7,942 bases of DNA from Bradyrhizobium sp. (GTDB lineage: Bacteria > Pseudomonadota > Alphaproteobacteria > Rhizobiales > Xanthobacteraceae): positions 1 through 7,942 of the forward strand of contig JAQGKJ010000405.1 in the NCBI GenBank assembly GCA_028290165.1, written 5' to 3'. Shown here in pieces: positions 1-5,725 of this stretch (within the stretch, counting starts at the first letter, position 1; each line of letters opens with the position of its first letter). The notes below the pieces were generated by a model. The model was not told the DNA's origin, made no database searches, and saw only the letters and a program-made list of their open reading frames with translations. The position numbers and the translations under genes were made by a program.

Positions 1-404
1 TTGCCGGAGATGCCCATCCGGATTTCTTCCTCCGATGGCTGTGGGTTCTCCTTGAGCAGCCGTTGCGCGCGCACGATCATACCGGGCGTGCAGAAGCCGC
101 ATTGCAGCCCGTGCATCATGCGAAAGCCTTCCTGCAGCGCCGACAGCGAGCCGTCGGCATTGGCGACGCCCTCGATGGTGGTGATCTCGGAACCCTGGGC
201 CTGAACGGCAAATACCGTGCAGCTTTTCACGGACATGCCGTCGAGATCGACGGTGCAGGCGCCGCAATGGGTGGTCTCGCAGCCGATATGGGTGCCGGTG
301 AGCGAAAGATTCTCGCGCAGGAAATGCACCAGCAGCGTGCGCGGTTCGACGAGGCCTTCGACCTCGGCGCCGTTCACCTTCATGGTCACATGGGTCTTTG
401 CCAT
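1..404 (-). CDS. coxS: Aerobic carbon monoxide dehydrogenase small (iron-sulfur) subunit CoxS, C-terminus cut by window edge
   Basis: This is the two-[2Fe-2S] electron-transfer subunit of a molybdenum hydroxylase of the CO dehydrogenase type; it passes electrons from the molybdenum subunit CoxL to the flavin subunit CoxM. About 134 residues are visible. The plant-ferredoxin-like cluster is bound by Cys42, Cys47, Cys50 and Cys62 (pattern C-E-T-T-H-C-G-A-C, then S-C). The second domain begins with Cys102 and Cys105 (Q-C-G-F-C-T-P-G-M). Its last two cysteines should follow the G-I-S-G-N stretch on which the window ends. The start ATG at 404 has a GGAGAG ribosome site that almost touches the coxM stop codon, leaving 12 bases between the genes, so the two are probably co-transcribed and coupled. 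Other small subunits of the xanthine dehydrogenase family share these motifs; the CoxM neighbour and gene order favour CoxS. Confidence 0.94.
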   Translation of the reverse strand, partial: MAKTHVTMKVNGAEVEGLVEPRTLLVHFLRENLSLTGTHIGCETTHCGACTVDLDGMSVKSCTVFAVQAQGSEITTIEGVANADGSLSALQEGFRMMHGLQCGFCTPGMIVRAQRLLKENPQPSEEEIRMGISG

Positions 405-416
405 TTTTGTCTCTCC

Positions 417-1280
417 CTAACCAGCGCGGCCGGCGGCGCGGGTCAGCGCCCGCGTCACCATGATGCCGCCGACATGCTTGCGGTATTCGATTGGCCCGCG
501 GGCATCCGCGGCCGGCGACATGATCGCCTCCGCCGCCGCCGCGGCCTTTTTCAGCGTCGCCGCGTCGAGGCTGGTGCCGATCGCGGCTTTGGCGGCATCC
601 ACGGCGAGCAGCGGCGTTTCGTGCAGATTGGTGAGGCCGATCGCACAAGATGCGACCTTGCCGTTCGCCATCGTCAGCACCACGGCCGCGGCGGCGGTGG
701 CGTAGTCGCCGACCTTGCGTTTTAACTTCTCGTAGGCGTAGCCGTGACCGGCCGCCGGCAGCGGGATCAAAATTGCGGTCAGGATTTCGCCGGGCTCGAG
801 CGCGGTGAAATAGGCGCCCTGATAGAAATCCGTCGCTGGGACTTCGCGCGCGCCGCCGGCGCCTTCGAGCCGGTAGCTGGCGCCGAGCGTCAGCATCAGC
901 GCCGGCATGTCGTTGCCGGGATCGCCATTGGCGACGTTGCCCCCGATGGTGCCGCGGTAGCGCACCTGGGGATCGGCGATCAAAAGCGCCGTCTCGTGCA
1001 GGATCGGCAGCGATTTCGCGATCTCGTCGGACGCCAGCAGCTCATGCTGGGTGGTCATCGCGCCGATCACGATGCGGTTTCCCTCGCGGCGGATGCCTTT
1101 CAGCCCCGCGATGCCGTGCAGGTCGACCAGATGTTCCGGGGTGGCGAGCATAAGCTTCATCATCGGGACCAGACTGTGGCCGCCAGCAAGGGCTCGAGCT
1201 TCGTCGCCCAATGTCGAGAGCAAATTGACCGCATCGGCCAATGTGGCAGGCCGGTGATAGCTGAACGGGCCAGGAATCAT
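417..1280 (-). CDS. coxM: Aerobic carbon monoxide dehydrogenase medium (FAD-binding) subunit CoxM
   Basis: This 287-residue protein is the FAD subunit of the cytoplasmic CO dehydrogenase; it takes electrons from CoxS and passes them towards the respiratory chain. The start M-I-P-G-P-F-S-Y-H-R-P is close to that of the Oligotropha CoxM as I remember it. The two FAD pyrophosphate-binding motifs lie at the usual places: A-G-G-H-S at residues 32-36 and T-I-G-G-N at 111-115. A Y-E-K-L-K-R-K-V-G-D-Y segment follows in the second half, and the length is normal. I chose the ATG at 1280 over the in-frame ATG at 1292. The upstream ATG is part of the sequence GGAGGAG, which sits 3 bases before the ATG at 1280 as a strong ribosome site, and the shorter start matches the family. 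The C-M-S order suggests form I (typical order M-S-L; form II is S-L-M), but only coxL, outside the window, can settle that. Confidence 0.95.
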   Translation of the reverse strand: MIPGPFSYHRPATLADAVNLLSTLGDEARALAGGHSLVPMMKLMLATPEHLVDLHGIAGLKGIRREGNRIVIGAMTTQHELLASDEIAKSLPILHETALLIADPQVRYRGTIGGNVANGDPGNDMPALMLTLGASYRLEGAGGAREVPATDFYQGAYFTALEPGEILTAILIPLPAAGHGYAYEKLKRKVGDYATAAAAVVLTMANGKVASCAIGLTNLHETPLLAVDAAKAAIGTSLDAATLKKAAAAAEAIMSPAADARGPIEYRKHVGGIMVTRALTRAAGRAG

Positions 1281-1410
1281 GGTCTCCTCCATGCGTCTTT
1301 GATGTTTGGCGCGTATTCACGCACCGCGTTCAGACGTCGCGCGGAGGTTGTTCTTCAAATTTTTCGCGAGCAAGGCGACGATGGTCGCCGCCTCACGGGG
1401 TCGGAAAATT

Positions 1411-1444
1411 CGCACGAAATGCGGACTACCCCGCACGAAATGCG
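1411..1444 (-). promoter_or_regulatory. Tandem 13-bp direct repeats upstream of coxM, candidate CoxC (LytTR) operator
   Basis: Two identical 13-bp copies, CGCATTTCGTGCG on the minus strand, occupy 1444-1432 and 1423-1411. An 8-bp spacer separates them, so the period is exactly 21 bp, two turns of the helix. Each copy also has inverted ends (CGCA...TGCG). LytTR-domain regulators are known to bind two short direct repeats with a period of about 21-22 bp. The gene ending 24 bp upstream encodes a LytTR protein, and the next gene downstream is coxM, whose start is 131 bp away. The assignment as the CoxC operator is inference; no convincing sigma-70 promoter was found between the boxes and coxM. 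Confidence 0.5.
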
Positions 1445-1467
1445 TCAGGCCTCGCGACCTAACCCAG

Positions 1468-2673
1468 CTAAGCGTGCCGCCGGGCCAGCCCCAAGCGCGC
1501 CTTGACCTCGGCGATCTTGGCGCGGCTGACGGGAACGCGATGCGGCGACGGGCCGTCGAGCTCGATCACCGCGCCGTCGCCTTCCTTGCGCACGAATGTG
1601 ACATGCGCCATCGCCACGATATGACTGCGGTGGACGCGAACGAAGAGGCCGGGATCGAGCTGCGCTTCGGCTTCCGAAATCGACCACGGGCACATCCGCT
1701 CGCGGGTGCCGTCATGGACCCGCGTGTAATGGGCGTCCGCCCGGACGCTCCTGACATCGGCGGTATCGATGAAATGGGTACCGTCCGCGCCCTCGACCGG
1801 CAGCCGCGGCGCGGGGGCTGCGCGGGGCGGCTGGCCGAGACCACCGAGCGGCGCCGACATCGGGCGCGGAAATGTGATGGCAACCGGTTCCGGCTCGGGC
1901 GGTGAATCCGGCGCAACAACGATTGCGGCTGCGCCGGCCGGATCGGCGGCCACCGGCTGCCGGCGCGGATCCGGCACCAGCGAAAGCAAAAAACCGGCCG
2001 CGATCACAAAACAGAGCACGGCCACCACCACCGAGAGGATTTGCTGCGACGCGGCCAGCCCGTCGGCATGGTGGTGCGCGGCTTGCGTCAGCGGCACGAA
2101 ATGCATGCCGTACATCGCGGTGTAATGCATGCCGGACACCGCGACGCCGAACGCGATCGAGCTTGCGATCAGCCGCACACCGTCCTGCCGCGCCAGGAAC
2201 GCGCGCAACCCGCCGTAGGCGGTGACGATCGCGATCAGGATCGACAGCAGCACCATCGGAGTGTCGTGCTGGATAGCAAAGTTGCCGGCGAGGCCGTGGA
2301 TGCCGACATAATGCATGCTGACGATCCCGGCCCCGAGCAGCACCGCCGACGACACCACGCGGCGCTGCGACGGCTCGCCAATGCTCAGGAAAAACAGCGA
2401 GACGCCGACCACCAGCGCGCAGATCAGAAACGAGACGATGGTGGGCAGCACAAGATAGACGGTATCCGCCGGGATCGGCGCCGCCAGCATGCCGACAAAA
2501 TGCATGGTCCAGATGCCGATGCCGAGAAAGGCGGCCGCACCCGCCAACAGCACGCGGCGGCTCACGCTCGGCGTCCCGCGGATCCGTGCCGCAAGCCCGA
2601 AACCGGTGTAACCACCCAGGATCGCGATCACCACCGAGAGCGCGACGAGATAGGGATCGTGTCCTTCGAACAT
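1468..2673 (-). CDS. coxC: CoxC-like MHYT-domain membrane sensor with C-terminal LytTR DNA-binding domain
   Basis: This 401-residue inner-membrane protein has about seven predicted helices (roughly residues 7-28, 41-62, 72-96, 107-128, 138-159, 170-191 and 211-233). Three of them carry the MHYT signatures: M-H-F-V-G-M at 57-62, M-H-Y-V-G-I at 120-125 and M-H-Y-T-A-M at 182-187, with more His and Met at 190-202. The MHYT domain has been proposed to bind copper and sense O2, CO or NO. A Pro/Ala-rich linker (about 233-292) leads to a LytTR domain (about 293-398) with Y-T-R-V-H at 316-320, the signature F-V-R-V-H-R-S-H at 344-351 and P-V-S-R-A-K-I near 381. In Oligotropha carboxidovorans, coxC is an MHYT-LytTR gene directly upstream of coxM, as here. 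CoxH has the same architecture, so the name rests mainly on position. It probably controls the CO dehydrogenase genes. The ATG at 2673 has only a weak GAGA ribosome site, and no alternative in-frame start lies nearby. Confidence 0.88.
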   Translation of the reverse strand: MFEGHDPYLVALSVVIAILGGYTGFGLAARIRGTPSVSRRVLLAGAAAFLGIGIWTMHFVGMLAAPIPADTVYLVLPTIVSFLICALVVGVSLFFLSIGEPSQRRVVSSAVLLGAGIVSMHYVGIHGLAGNFAIQHDTPMVLLSILIAIVTAYGGLRAFLARQDGVRLIASSIAFGVAVSGMHYTAMYGMHFVPLTQAAHHHADGLAASQQILSVVVAVLCFVIAAGFLLSLVPDPRRQPVAADPAGAAAIVVAPDSPPEPEPVAITFPRPMSAPLGGLGQPPRAAPAPRLPVEGADGTHFIDTADVRSVRADAHYTRVHDGTRERMCPWSISEAEAQLDPGLFVRVHRSHIVAMAHVTFVRKEGDGAVIELDGPSPHRVPVSRAKIAEVKARLGLARRHA

Positions 2674-2685
2674 GATCGTCTCGGC

Positions 2686-2703
2686 CGCCCGTCTCCACGG
2701 GCG
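2686..2703 (-). promoter_or_regulatory. Perfect 7-bp hairpin in the coxC 5' leader with a GGAG loop
   Basis: On the minus strand CGCCCGT and ACGGGCG pair perfectly around a four-base GGAG loop. The hairpin lies between the promoter at 2751-2724 and the coxC ATG at 2673. A purine-rich GGGAGGAGG (2714-2706) stands just upstream of it, too far from the ATG to act as a normal ribosome site unless the hairpin forms. The structure is plain in the sequence; a role in setting coxC translation is inference. Confidence 0.45.
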
Positions 2704-2723
2704 TGCCTCCTCCCGCCCAAGAG

Positions 2724-2751
2724 TTTATAGGCGCGGTGGTGGAAATGACAA
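2724..2751 (-). promoter_or_regulatory. Probable sigma-70 promoter for coxC
   Basis: On the minus strand TTGTCA (2751-2746) and TATAAA (2729-2724) are separated by 16 bp, close to the housekeeping consensus. The predicted start of transcription is near 2717, giving a leader of about 43 bases before the coxC ATG. It would let coxC be transcribed independently of ribH, whose stop lies about 190 bp upstream beyond an inverted-repeat element. Confidence 0.5.
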
Positions 2752-2791
2752 TCGAGCTATCATGATGTGTGATCGCAGCGGCGATGAACTC

Positions 2792-2917
2792 CCTTGCCCC
2801 GCTCTTCGCGGGGAGAAGGTTGGGATGAGGGGCTGCCTCCACGAATATCGAATGCGCGGTGAGTCCCCTCACCCGCCGCTACGTGGCGACCTCTCCCCCC
2901 GCAAGAGCGGGGCGAGG
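2792..2917. repeat. Intergenic inverted-repeat element between ribH and coxC
   Basis: The left arm (2792-2832) and right arm (2865-2917) are imperfect inverted copies. Both contain a G+C-rich core built on CCCCGCTCTT and end inward at GGGG/CCCC. The right arm carries about 12 extra bases (near 2877-2890), so the arms are unequal, and a 32-base loop separates them. Each arm can also form its own small hairpin. It resembles a repeat I remember from between genes in Bradyrhizobium-type genomes. It has no coding content; folded in RNA, it could end or protect the ribH transcript. Confidence 0.7.
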
Positions 2918-2943
2918 TAAGCGAGCTCACGCGCCGCCTTTGC

Positions 2944-3492
2944 CTACACAATCCCGGCCGCGACCTGGCCGCGCAGCCGCTCCAGGCTGAGCAGCGTGTT
3001 GGCGCAGGCTTCCGCCACCTCGATGCCCTTGGTGGCAAAGTGCTTGCGGAAGAATTCGAAATGCGCCGCGGTCTCGTGGAACTGCTGCGGCGTCAGCACC
3101 GCAGAAAATACCGGCACCTCGGTGCGCAGCTGCACGTCCATCAGCGACTTGATCACGGTTTCCGCGATGTATTCGTCATCGACCACGAGCCCCGCCGCGA
3201 TGATCGCGGTGTAGCGCCTGGTCTTGGCGAGCAATTGCACGTGCAGCGGGATTTCGAACGACCCCGGCACCTCGAACACATCGATGCGCCCGCGTTCAAT
3301 GTGGCGCGCCTCGATCTCGTCCAGGAATGCGAGGCGGCATCCTTCGATCACCTCGCGATGCCAGGCGGACTGCACGAAGGCGACCCGCTGCGGTTTTGTA
3401 AATCGCGGATGCTCCCGGCGCGGAGGCGGCTCGCCAGCCTGGTTTACCTTGGCAGGGTCTTTTGCTTCCGGCGCATCTTGCAACTGATTCAT
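2944..3492 (-). CDS. ribH: 6,7-dimethyl-8-ribityllumazine synthase, RibH2 type, with a shortened active-site loop
   Basis: The family joins an amino-ribityl-uracil to 3,4-dihydroxybutanone phosphate to make lumazine, the step before riboflavin. The protein has 182 residues: a variable Pro/Arg-rich extension of about 35 residues, then F-V-Q-S-A-W-H at 39-45, the E-V-P-G-S-F-E-I-P ribityl-binding segment at 74-82, and T-E-V-P-V-F-S at 124-130. The tryptophan at 44 and the V-L-T-P-x-x-F-H-E segment (132-140) point to the RibH2 branch known from Brucella and Mesorhizobium. Where RibH2 proteins read about V-V-D-G-G-I-Y-R-H-D-F (from memory), this one reads V-V-D-D-E-Y at 103-108. It therefore appears five residues short and lacks the conserved histidine, so activity is uncertain. 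The ATG at 3492 has an AGAGG ribosome site 6 bases upstream. An FMN riboswitch in its leader implies repression when flavin is plentiful. Confidence 0.9.
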   Translation of the reverse strand: MNQLQDAPEAKDPAKVNQAGEPPPRREHPRFTKPQRVAFVQSAWHREVIEGCRLAFLDEIEARHIERGRIDVFEVPGSFEIPLHVQLLAKTRRYTAIIAAGLVVDDEYIAETVIKSLMDVQLRTEVPVFSAVLTPQQFHETAAHFEFFRKHFATKGIEVAEACANTLLSLERLRGQVAAGIV

Positions 3493-3566
3493 GGCTTGCC
3501 TCTTTCAGGACCAGAATCAGGGCATACGGAACAACGCGCCGCGCGCTAATCGCGGCTGTCGCGACC

Positions 3567-3735
3567 GTTCTCTTTCATCCGGACTTTGACCGTCGGCTTC
3601 GGAATCGCACCGAATCTGCTGACCCTTCTTTCCGGGAATTCCAGGGGAACAAGAAATCCAGGGGAGAAGGCGCTCGCGGGCTCAGGCTTTGTCCACCCTT
3701 ACCGCCGGTGGGGAGTTTCACCCCGCCCTGAGAAC
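3567..3735 (-). promoter_or_regulatory. FMN riboswitch (RFN element) controlling ribH
   Basis: Read on the minus strand, the element opens with GTTCTCAGGGCGGGGTGAAA and continues ACTCCCCACCGGCGGTAA. Further on come GAGCCCGCGAGCG, GGTCAGCAGATTCGGTG, CCGAAGCCGACGGT and AGTCCGGATGAAAGAGAAC. These are the conserved blocks of the FMN aptamer in the right order, and GTTCTC at the 5' end pairs with GAGAAC at the 3' end as stem P1. The variable arm between GAGCG and GGTCAGC is about 50 bases long. P1 ends 74 bases before the ribH ATG. I see no hairpin followed by a run of T in between, so control is more likely at translation than by termination, though I could not define a sequestering helix. Confidence 0.96.
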
Positions 3736-4192
3736 ATCGGCCGCCCGGAATGAGCGGCCTGACGTGAATTATGGCGAACCGGAACTGCGCCAGCAAGGCC
3801 TTCATCATGGGGAACCCGCATGTTGCCATGTCCCCACCGCGAAACCGGAAGGCCTGACCGGGCCTTGAAAATTAACGATTAAGGCAGACTGAGCCGGCGC
3901 GCTGCGCGCCAGTCCGGCGCGCCCGAGTCGCACGCTGCGAATCCGATTCCGGTTTGTTCTCATGTTAATAATTATGACGCGCGAAGAGCTGTGGACGAGC
4001 GGCGCTTTGCTTGTGGATGGAGTCCCCCTGCAGTTGCGCGGATTCCGCAAATCACATCACTTGATCCCGGCAGGCTAAGCCTCCGACAAGCTCGGGGCCG
4101 TCACGGGAGTGCAGCCGGCAGCGGCGCGTCAGACAAGCGCGTGGGCCTGCTGCGTTGAGTATCAACACATTCAAGAACAAGGTCGAGACGGC
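3736..4192. other. Intergenic stretch of 457 bp between the ribH riboswitch and the YbjN gene
   Basis: I see no confident gene here. The left end holds the probable ribH promoter. A near-perfect palindrome, GGCGCGC-T-GCGCGCC, lies at 3896-3910. Two GANTC methylation sites stand one base apart at 3939-3943 and 3945-3949. A 34-codon open frame runs from ATG 3974 to TAA 4078 (38 codons from ATG 3962) without a visible ribosome site. A short inverted repeat, GTTGA-GTA-TCAAC, lies at 4154-4166, about 27 bp before the YbjN start, and could be an operator. No good promoter boxes were found for the YbjN gene. Confidence 0.6.
3768..3796 (-). promoter_or_regulatory. Possible sigma-70 promoter for the riboswitch-ribH transcript
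   Basis: On the minus strand TTGCTG (3796-3791) and CATAAT (3773-3768) are 17 bp apart; the -10 box matches consensus at five of six positions and the -35 at three of six. Transcription would begin near 3761. The RNA would first form a small hairpin (GGCCGC at 3759-3754 with GCGGCC at 3744-3739) and then the riboswitch from 3735. Confidence 0.42.
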
Positions 4193-4693
4193 ATGTCCCT
4201 GCTCGAAGGCATCATCGATTCCCCGAACAATCCGCTTGCGGTGGTCGAGGACATCGCCGCCAGCAACAACTGGCCGTTCGAACGCTCCGGCGAAGACGAG
4301 GTCACCATCGTCTCCAAGGGCGACTGGACCGATTACCAGCTGTCGTTCACCTGGATGACCGAGATCGAGGCGCTGCATCTGGCCTGCGCCTTCGACATGA
4401 AGATTCCTGTCCCCCGCAGGGGAGAGGTGCAGCGGCTGATCGCCGCCATCAACGAGCAATTGTGGATCGGGCATTTCGACATCTGGACCCACACCGGCAT
4501 GATCATGTACCGGCAGGCGCTGGTGCTGCCGGGCGGCATCACCGCTTCCACCGCCCAATGCGAGAGCATGCTGGTCGGCGCCATCCACGCCTGCGAGCGC
4601 TATTATCCGGCGTTCCAGTTCGTGGTCTGGGCGGGAAAAACCGCGCAGGAAGCCATGACGGCTGCGATGTTCGACACCGAGGGCGAGGCGTAG
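4193..4693 (+). CDS. YbjN-domain protein of unknown function
   Basis: The 166-residue soluble protein begins M-S-L-L-E-G-I-I-D and matches the YbjN-domain family found next to proC in Bradyrhizobium-type genomes, as I remember them. No signal peptide or membrane segment is seen. The body is an alternating strand-helix fold typical of YbjN and type III chaperone-like proteins: strands around E-V-T-I-V and Y-Q-L-S-F-T-W, a helix with E-V-Q-R-L-I-A-A-I-N, then W-I-G-H-F-D-I-W, and an acidic end F-D-T-E-G-E-A. E. coli YbjN has been linked to stress response and motility, but the biochemical role is not known and I assign none. The open frame extends upstream to an ATG at 4109. I prefer the ATG at 4193 because family members start there and because an AAGG/GAGA purine patch lies before it. 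proC follows 177 bp downstream on the same strand. Confidence 0.85.
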   Translation: MSLLEGIIDSPNNPLAVVEDIAASNNWPFERSGEDEVTIVSKGDWTDYQLSFTWMTEIEALHLACAFDMKIPVPRRGEVQRLIAAINEQLWIGHFDIWTHTGMIMYRQALVLPGGITASTAQCESMLVGAIHACERYYPAFQFVVWAGKTAQEAMTAAMFDTEGEA

Positions 4694-4743
4694 GTTCGTT
4701 TGCGCAGCGAACACACCTGACAGCGGCAACGAAATCTCACCAC

Positions 4744-4834
4744 CGTCATGCCCGGGCTTGTCCCGGGCATCCACGTCTTTGGCCACAGTTAAGCAGGAAA
4801 GACGTGGATGGCCGGGACAAGCCCGGCCATGACG
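4744..4834. repeat. Palindromic intergenic repeat between the YbjN gene and proC
   Basis: Two arms of 36 bp (4744-4779 and 4799-4834) are inverted copies with only two mismatches, where the left arm has CCCGGG-type bases and the right arm GGCCGG-type bases; the loop is 19 bases. Each arm also has an inner hairpin (CCCGGGCTTGTCCCGGG on the left). This unit, starting CGTCATGCCCGGGCTTGTCC, is one I recall as common between genes of Bradyrhizobium and Rhodopseudomonas. Read as protein it gives the well-known spurious peptides containing V-M-P-G-L-V-P-G-I-H or G-T-S-P-A-M-T. As RNA it would form a strong hairpin between the two genes. Confidence 0.85.
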
Positions 4835-4870
4835 AGTTATGTTGTCGGCAGTGTTATCTTGGATATTGCA

Positions 4871-5698
4871 ATGAACGTCTCTCAACCGCTCGCGCATATC
4901 AAAGCCCCCATCGTGCTCGCCGGCGCGGGGAAGATGGGGGGTGCGATGCTGGCGGGCTGGCTGGCGCGGGGGCTTGATGCAAAATCGGTCGCGGTGATCG
5001 AGCCGCAGCCGTCGGAGGAAATCCGCGCGCTTACCGCAAAAGGCATTCGCCTCAATCCGTCGCCCAGGGATGTCGGCACAGTGGCCACGCTGGTGGTCGC
5101 CCTGAAACCGCAGACCTTTCGTGAGGCGGGCGCCATGCTGAAATCGTTCGCTGCGTCGAACTCCCTGGTGGTCTCGATCATGGCAGGCATCACGATCGCC
5201 TCGATTTCAAAAGTCTGCGGCGGCAGCGTGGTGCGCGCGATGCCGAACACGCCGGCCGCAATCGGCCGCGGCATCACGGTGGCGGTGGCAGCGAACAACG
5301 TCAGCGCACCCCAGCGCGCGGTCGCCGACGCACTGCTGCGCGCCACCGGCGCGGTCGAGTGGGTCGATGACGAGAATTTGATGGACGCGGTGACCGCCGT
5401 CTCAGGTTCCGGTCCGGCCTACATCTTCCTGCTCGCCGAGGAACTGGCGCGCGCCGGCGTCGAAGCCGGGCTGCCCGAGGGTCTTGCGACCAAACTCGCG
5501 CGCGAAACCGTCGCCGGCTCCGGCGAGCTATTGCATCGTTCGGACGCGCCGTCCGCCACGCTGCGCCAGAACGTCACCTCGCCCGGCGGCACCACGGCGG
5601 CGGCGCTGGAGGTGCTGATGGGACCCGACGGCCTGCAGTCGCTGCTGATTCGTGCGGTTGCCGCCGCGACCAGGCGATCGAAGGAATTGGCGAAGTAG
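4871..5698 (+). CDS. proC: Pyrroline-5-carboxylate reductase
   Basis: The enzyme reduces 1-pyrroline-5-carboxylate to L-proline with NAD(P)H, the last step of proline synthesis in the cytoplasm. It has 275 residues, the normal length. The N-terminal Rossmann domain shows G-A-G-K-M-G-G at 18-24 for the dinucleotide and V-V-R-A-M-P-N-T-P-A-A at 120-130. The C-terminal dimerisation and substrate domain shows A-V-S-G-S-G-P-A-Y at 176-184 and N-V-T-S-P-G-G-T-T at 234-242, which are the P5CR signature region. The frame stays open upstream to 4808, but that part lies in the intergenic repeat and reads as its spurious peptide, so the ATG at 4871 is chosen; its ribosome site is weak (GGAT). An 11-codon frame (4839-4874) overlaps the start as ATGA. 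The gene converges on the thioesterase gene with 27 bp between the stops. Confidence 0.95.
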   Translation: MNVSQPLAHIKAPIVLAGAGKMGGAMLAGWLARGLDAKSVAVIEPQPSEEIRALTAKGIRLNPSPRDVGTVATLVVALKPQTFREAGAMLKSFAASNSLVVSIMAGITIASISKVCGGSVVRAMPNTPAAIGRGITVAVAANNVSAPQRAVADALLRATGAVEWVDDENLMDAVTAVSGSGPAYIFLLAEELARAGVEAGLPEGLATKLARETVAGSGELLHRSDAPSATLRQNVTSPGGTTAAALEVLMGPDGLQSLLIRAVAAATRRSKELAK

Positions 5699-5725
5699 TC
5701 GGAGATCGTAGGCTGGAGGGTTAGC

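Noticed and set aside
1374..1389. GGCGAC-GATG-GTCGCC inverted repeat as a terminator after coxC
   Set aside because: A neat 6-bp hairpin, but with no T-run and with coxM following in the same direction; it may just be leader structure.
63..1505. Plus-strand open frames opposite coxS and coxM
   Set aside because: Antisense shadows of genes with clear cofactor motifs on the minus strand.
1712..2872. Long minus-strand frame overlapping coxC
   Set aside because: Out-of-frame shadow of coxC, Arg/Ala/Gly-rich as expected from high G+C, without MHYT or LytTR motifs.
3575..3829. Minus-strand frame of 84 codons
   Set aside because: Lies over the FMN riboswitch, which explains the sequence.
3871..3882. 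ATTAACGATTAA as a CtrA site
   Set aside because: The two TTAA halves are 3 bases apart rather than 7, so it does not fit the CtrA consensus.
3956..3966. GTTC near 3956 as an SOS (LexA) box
   Set aside because: No second GTTC at the 7-base spacing on either side.
3805..4050. Minus-strand frame of 81 codons in the intergenic region
   Set aside because: No ribosome site, no recognisable motif, and basic low-complexity composition; no support as a gene.
4808..4870. N-terminal extension of proC
   Set aside because: The extension is encoded by the palindromic repeat; the Rossmann motif stands at the normal distance from the ATG at 4871.
4052..4897. Long minus-strand open frame opposite the YbjN gene
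   Set aside because: It runs antisense to a recognisable YbjN protein and through the hairpin repeat, whose spurious peptide it contains. It has no family match.
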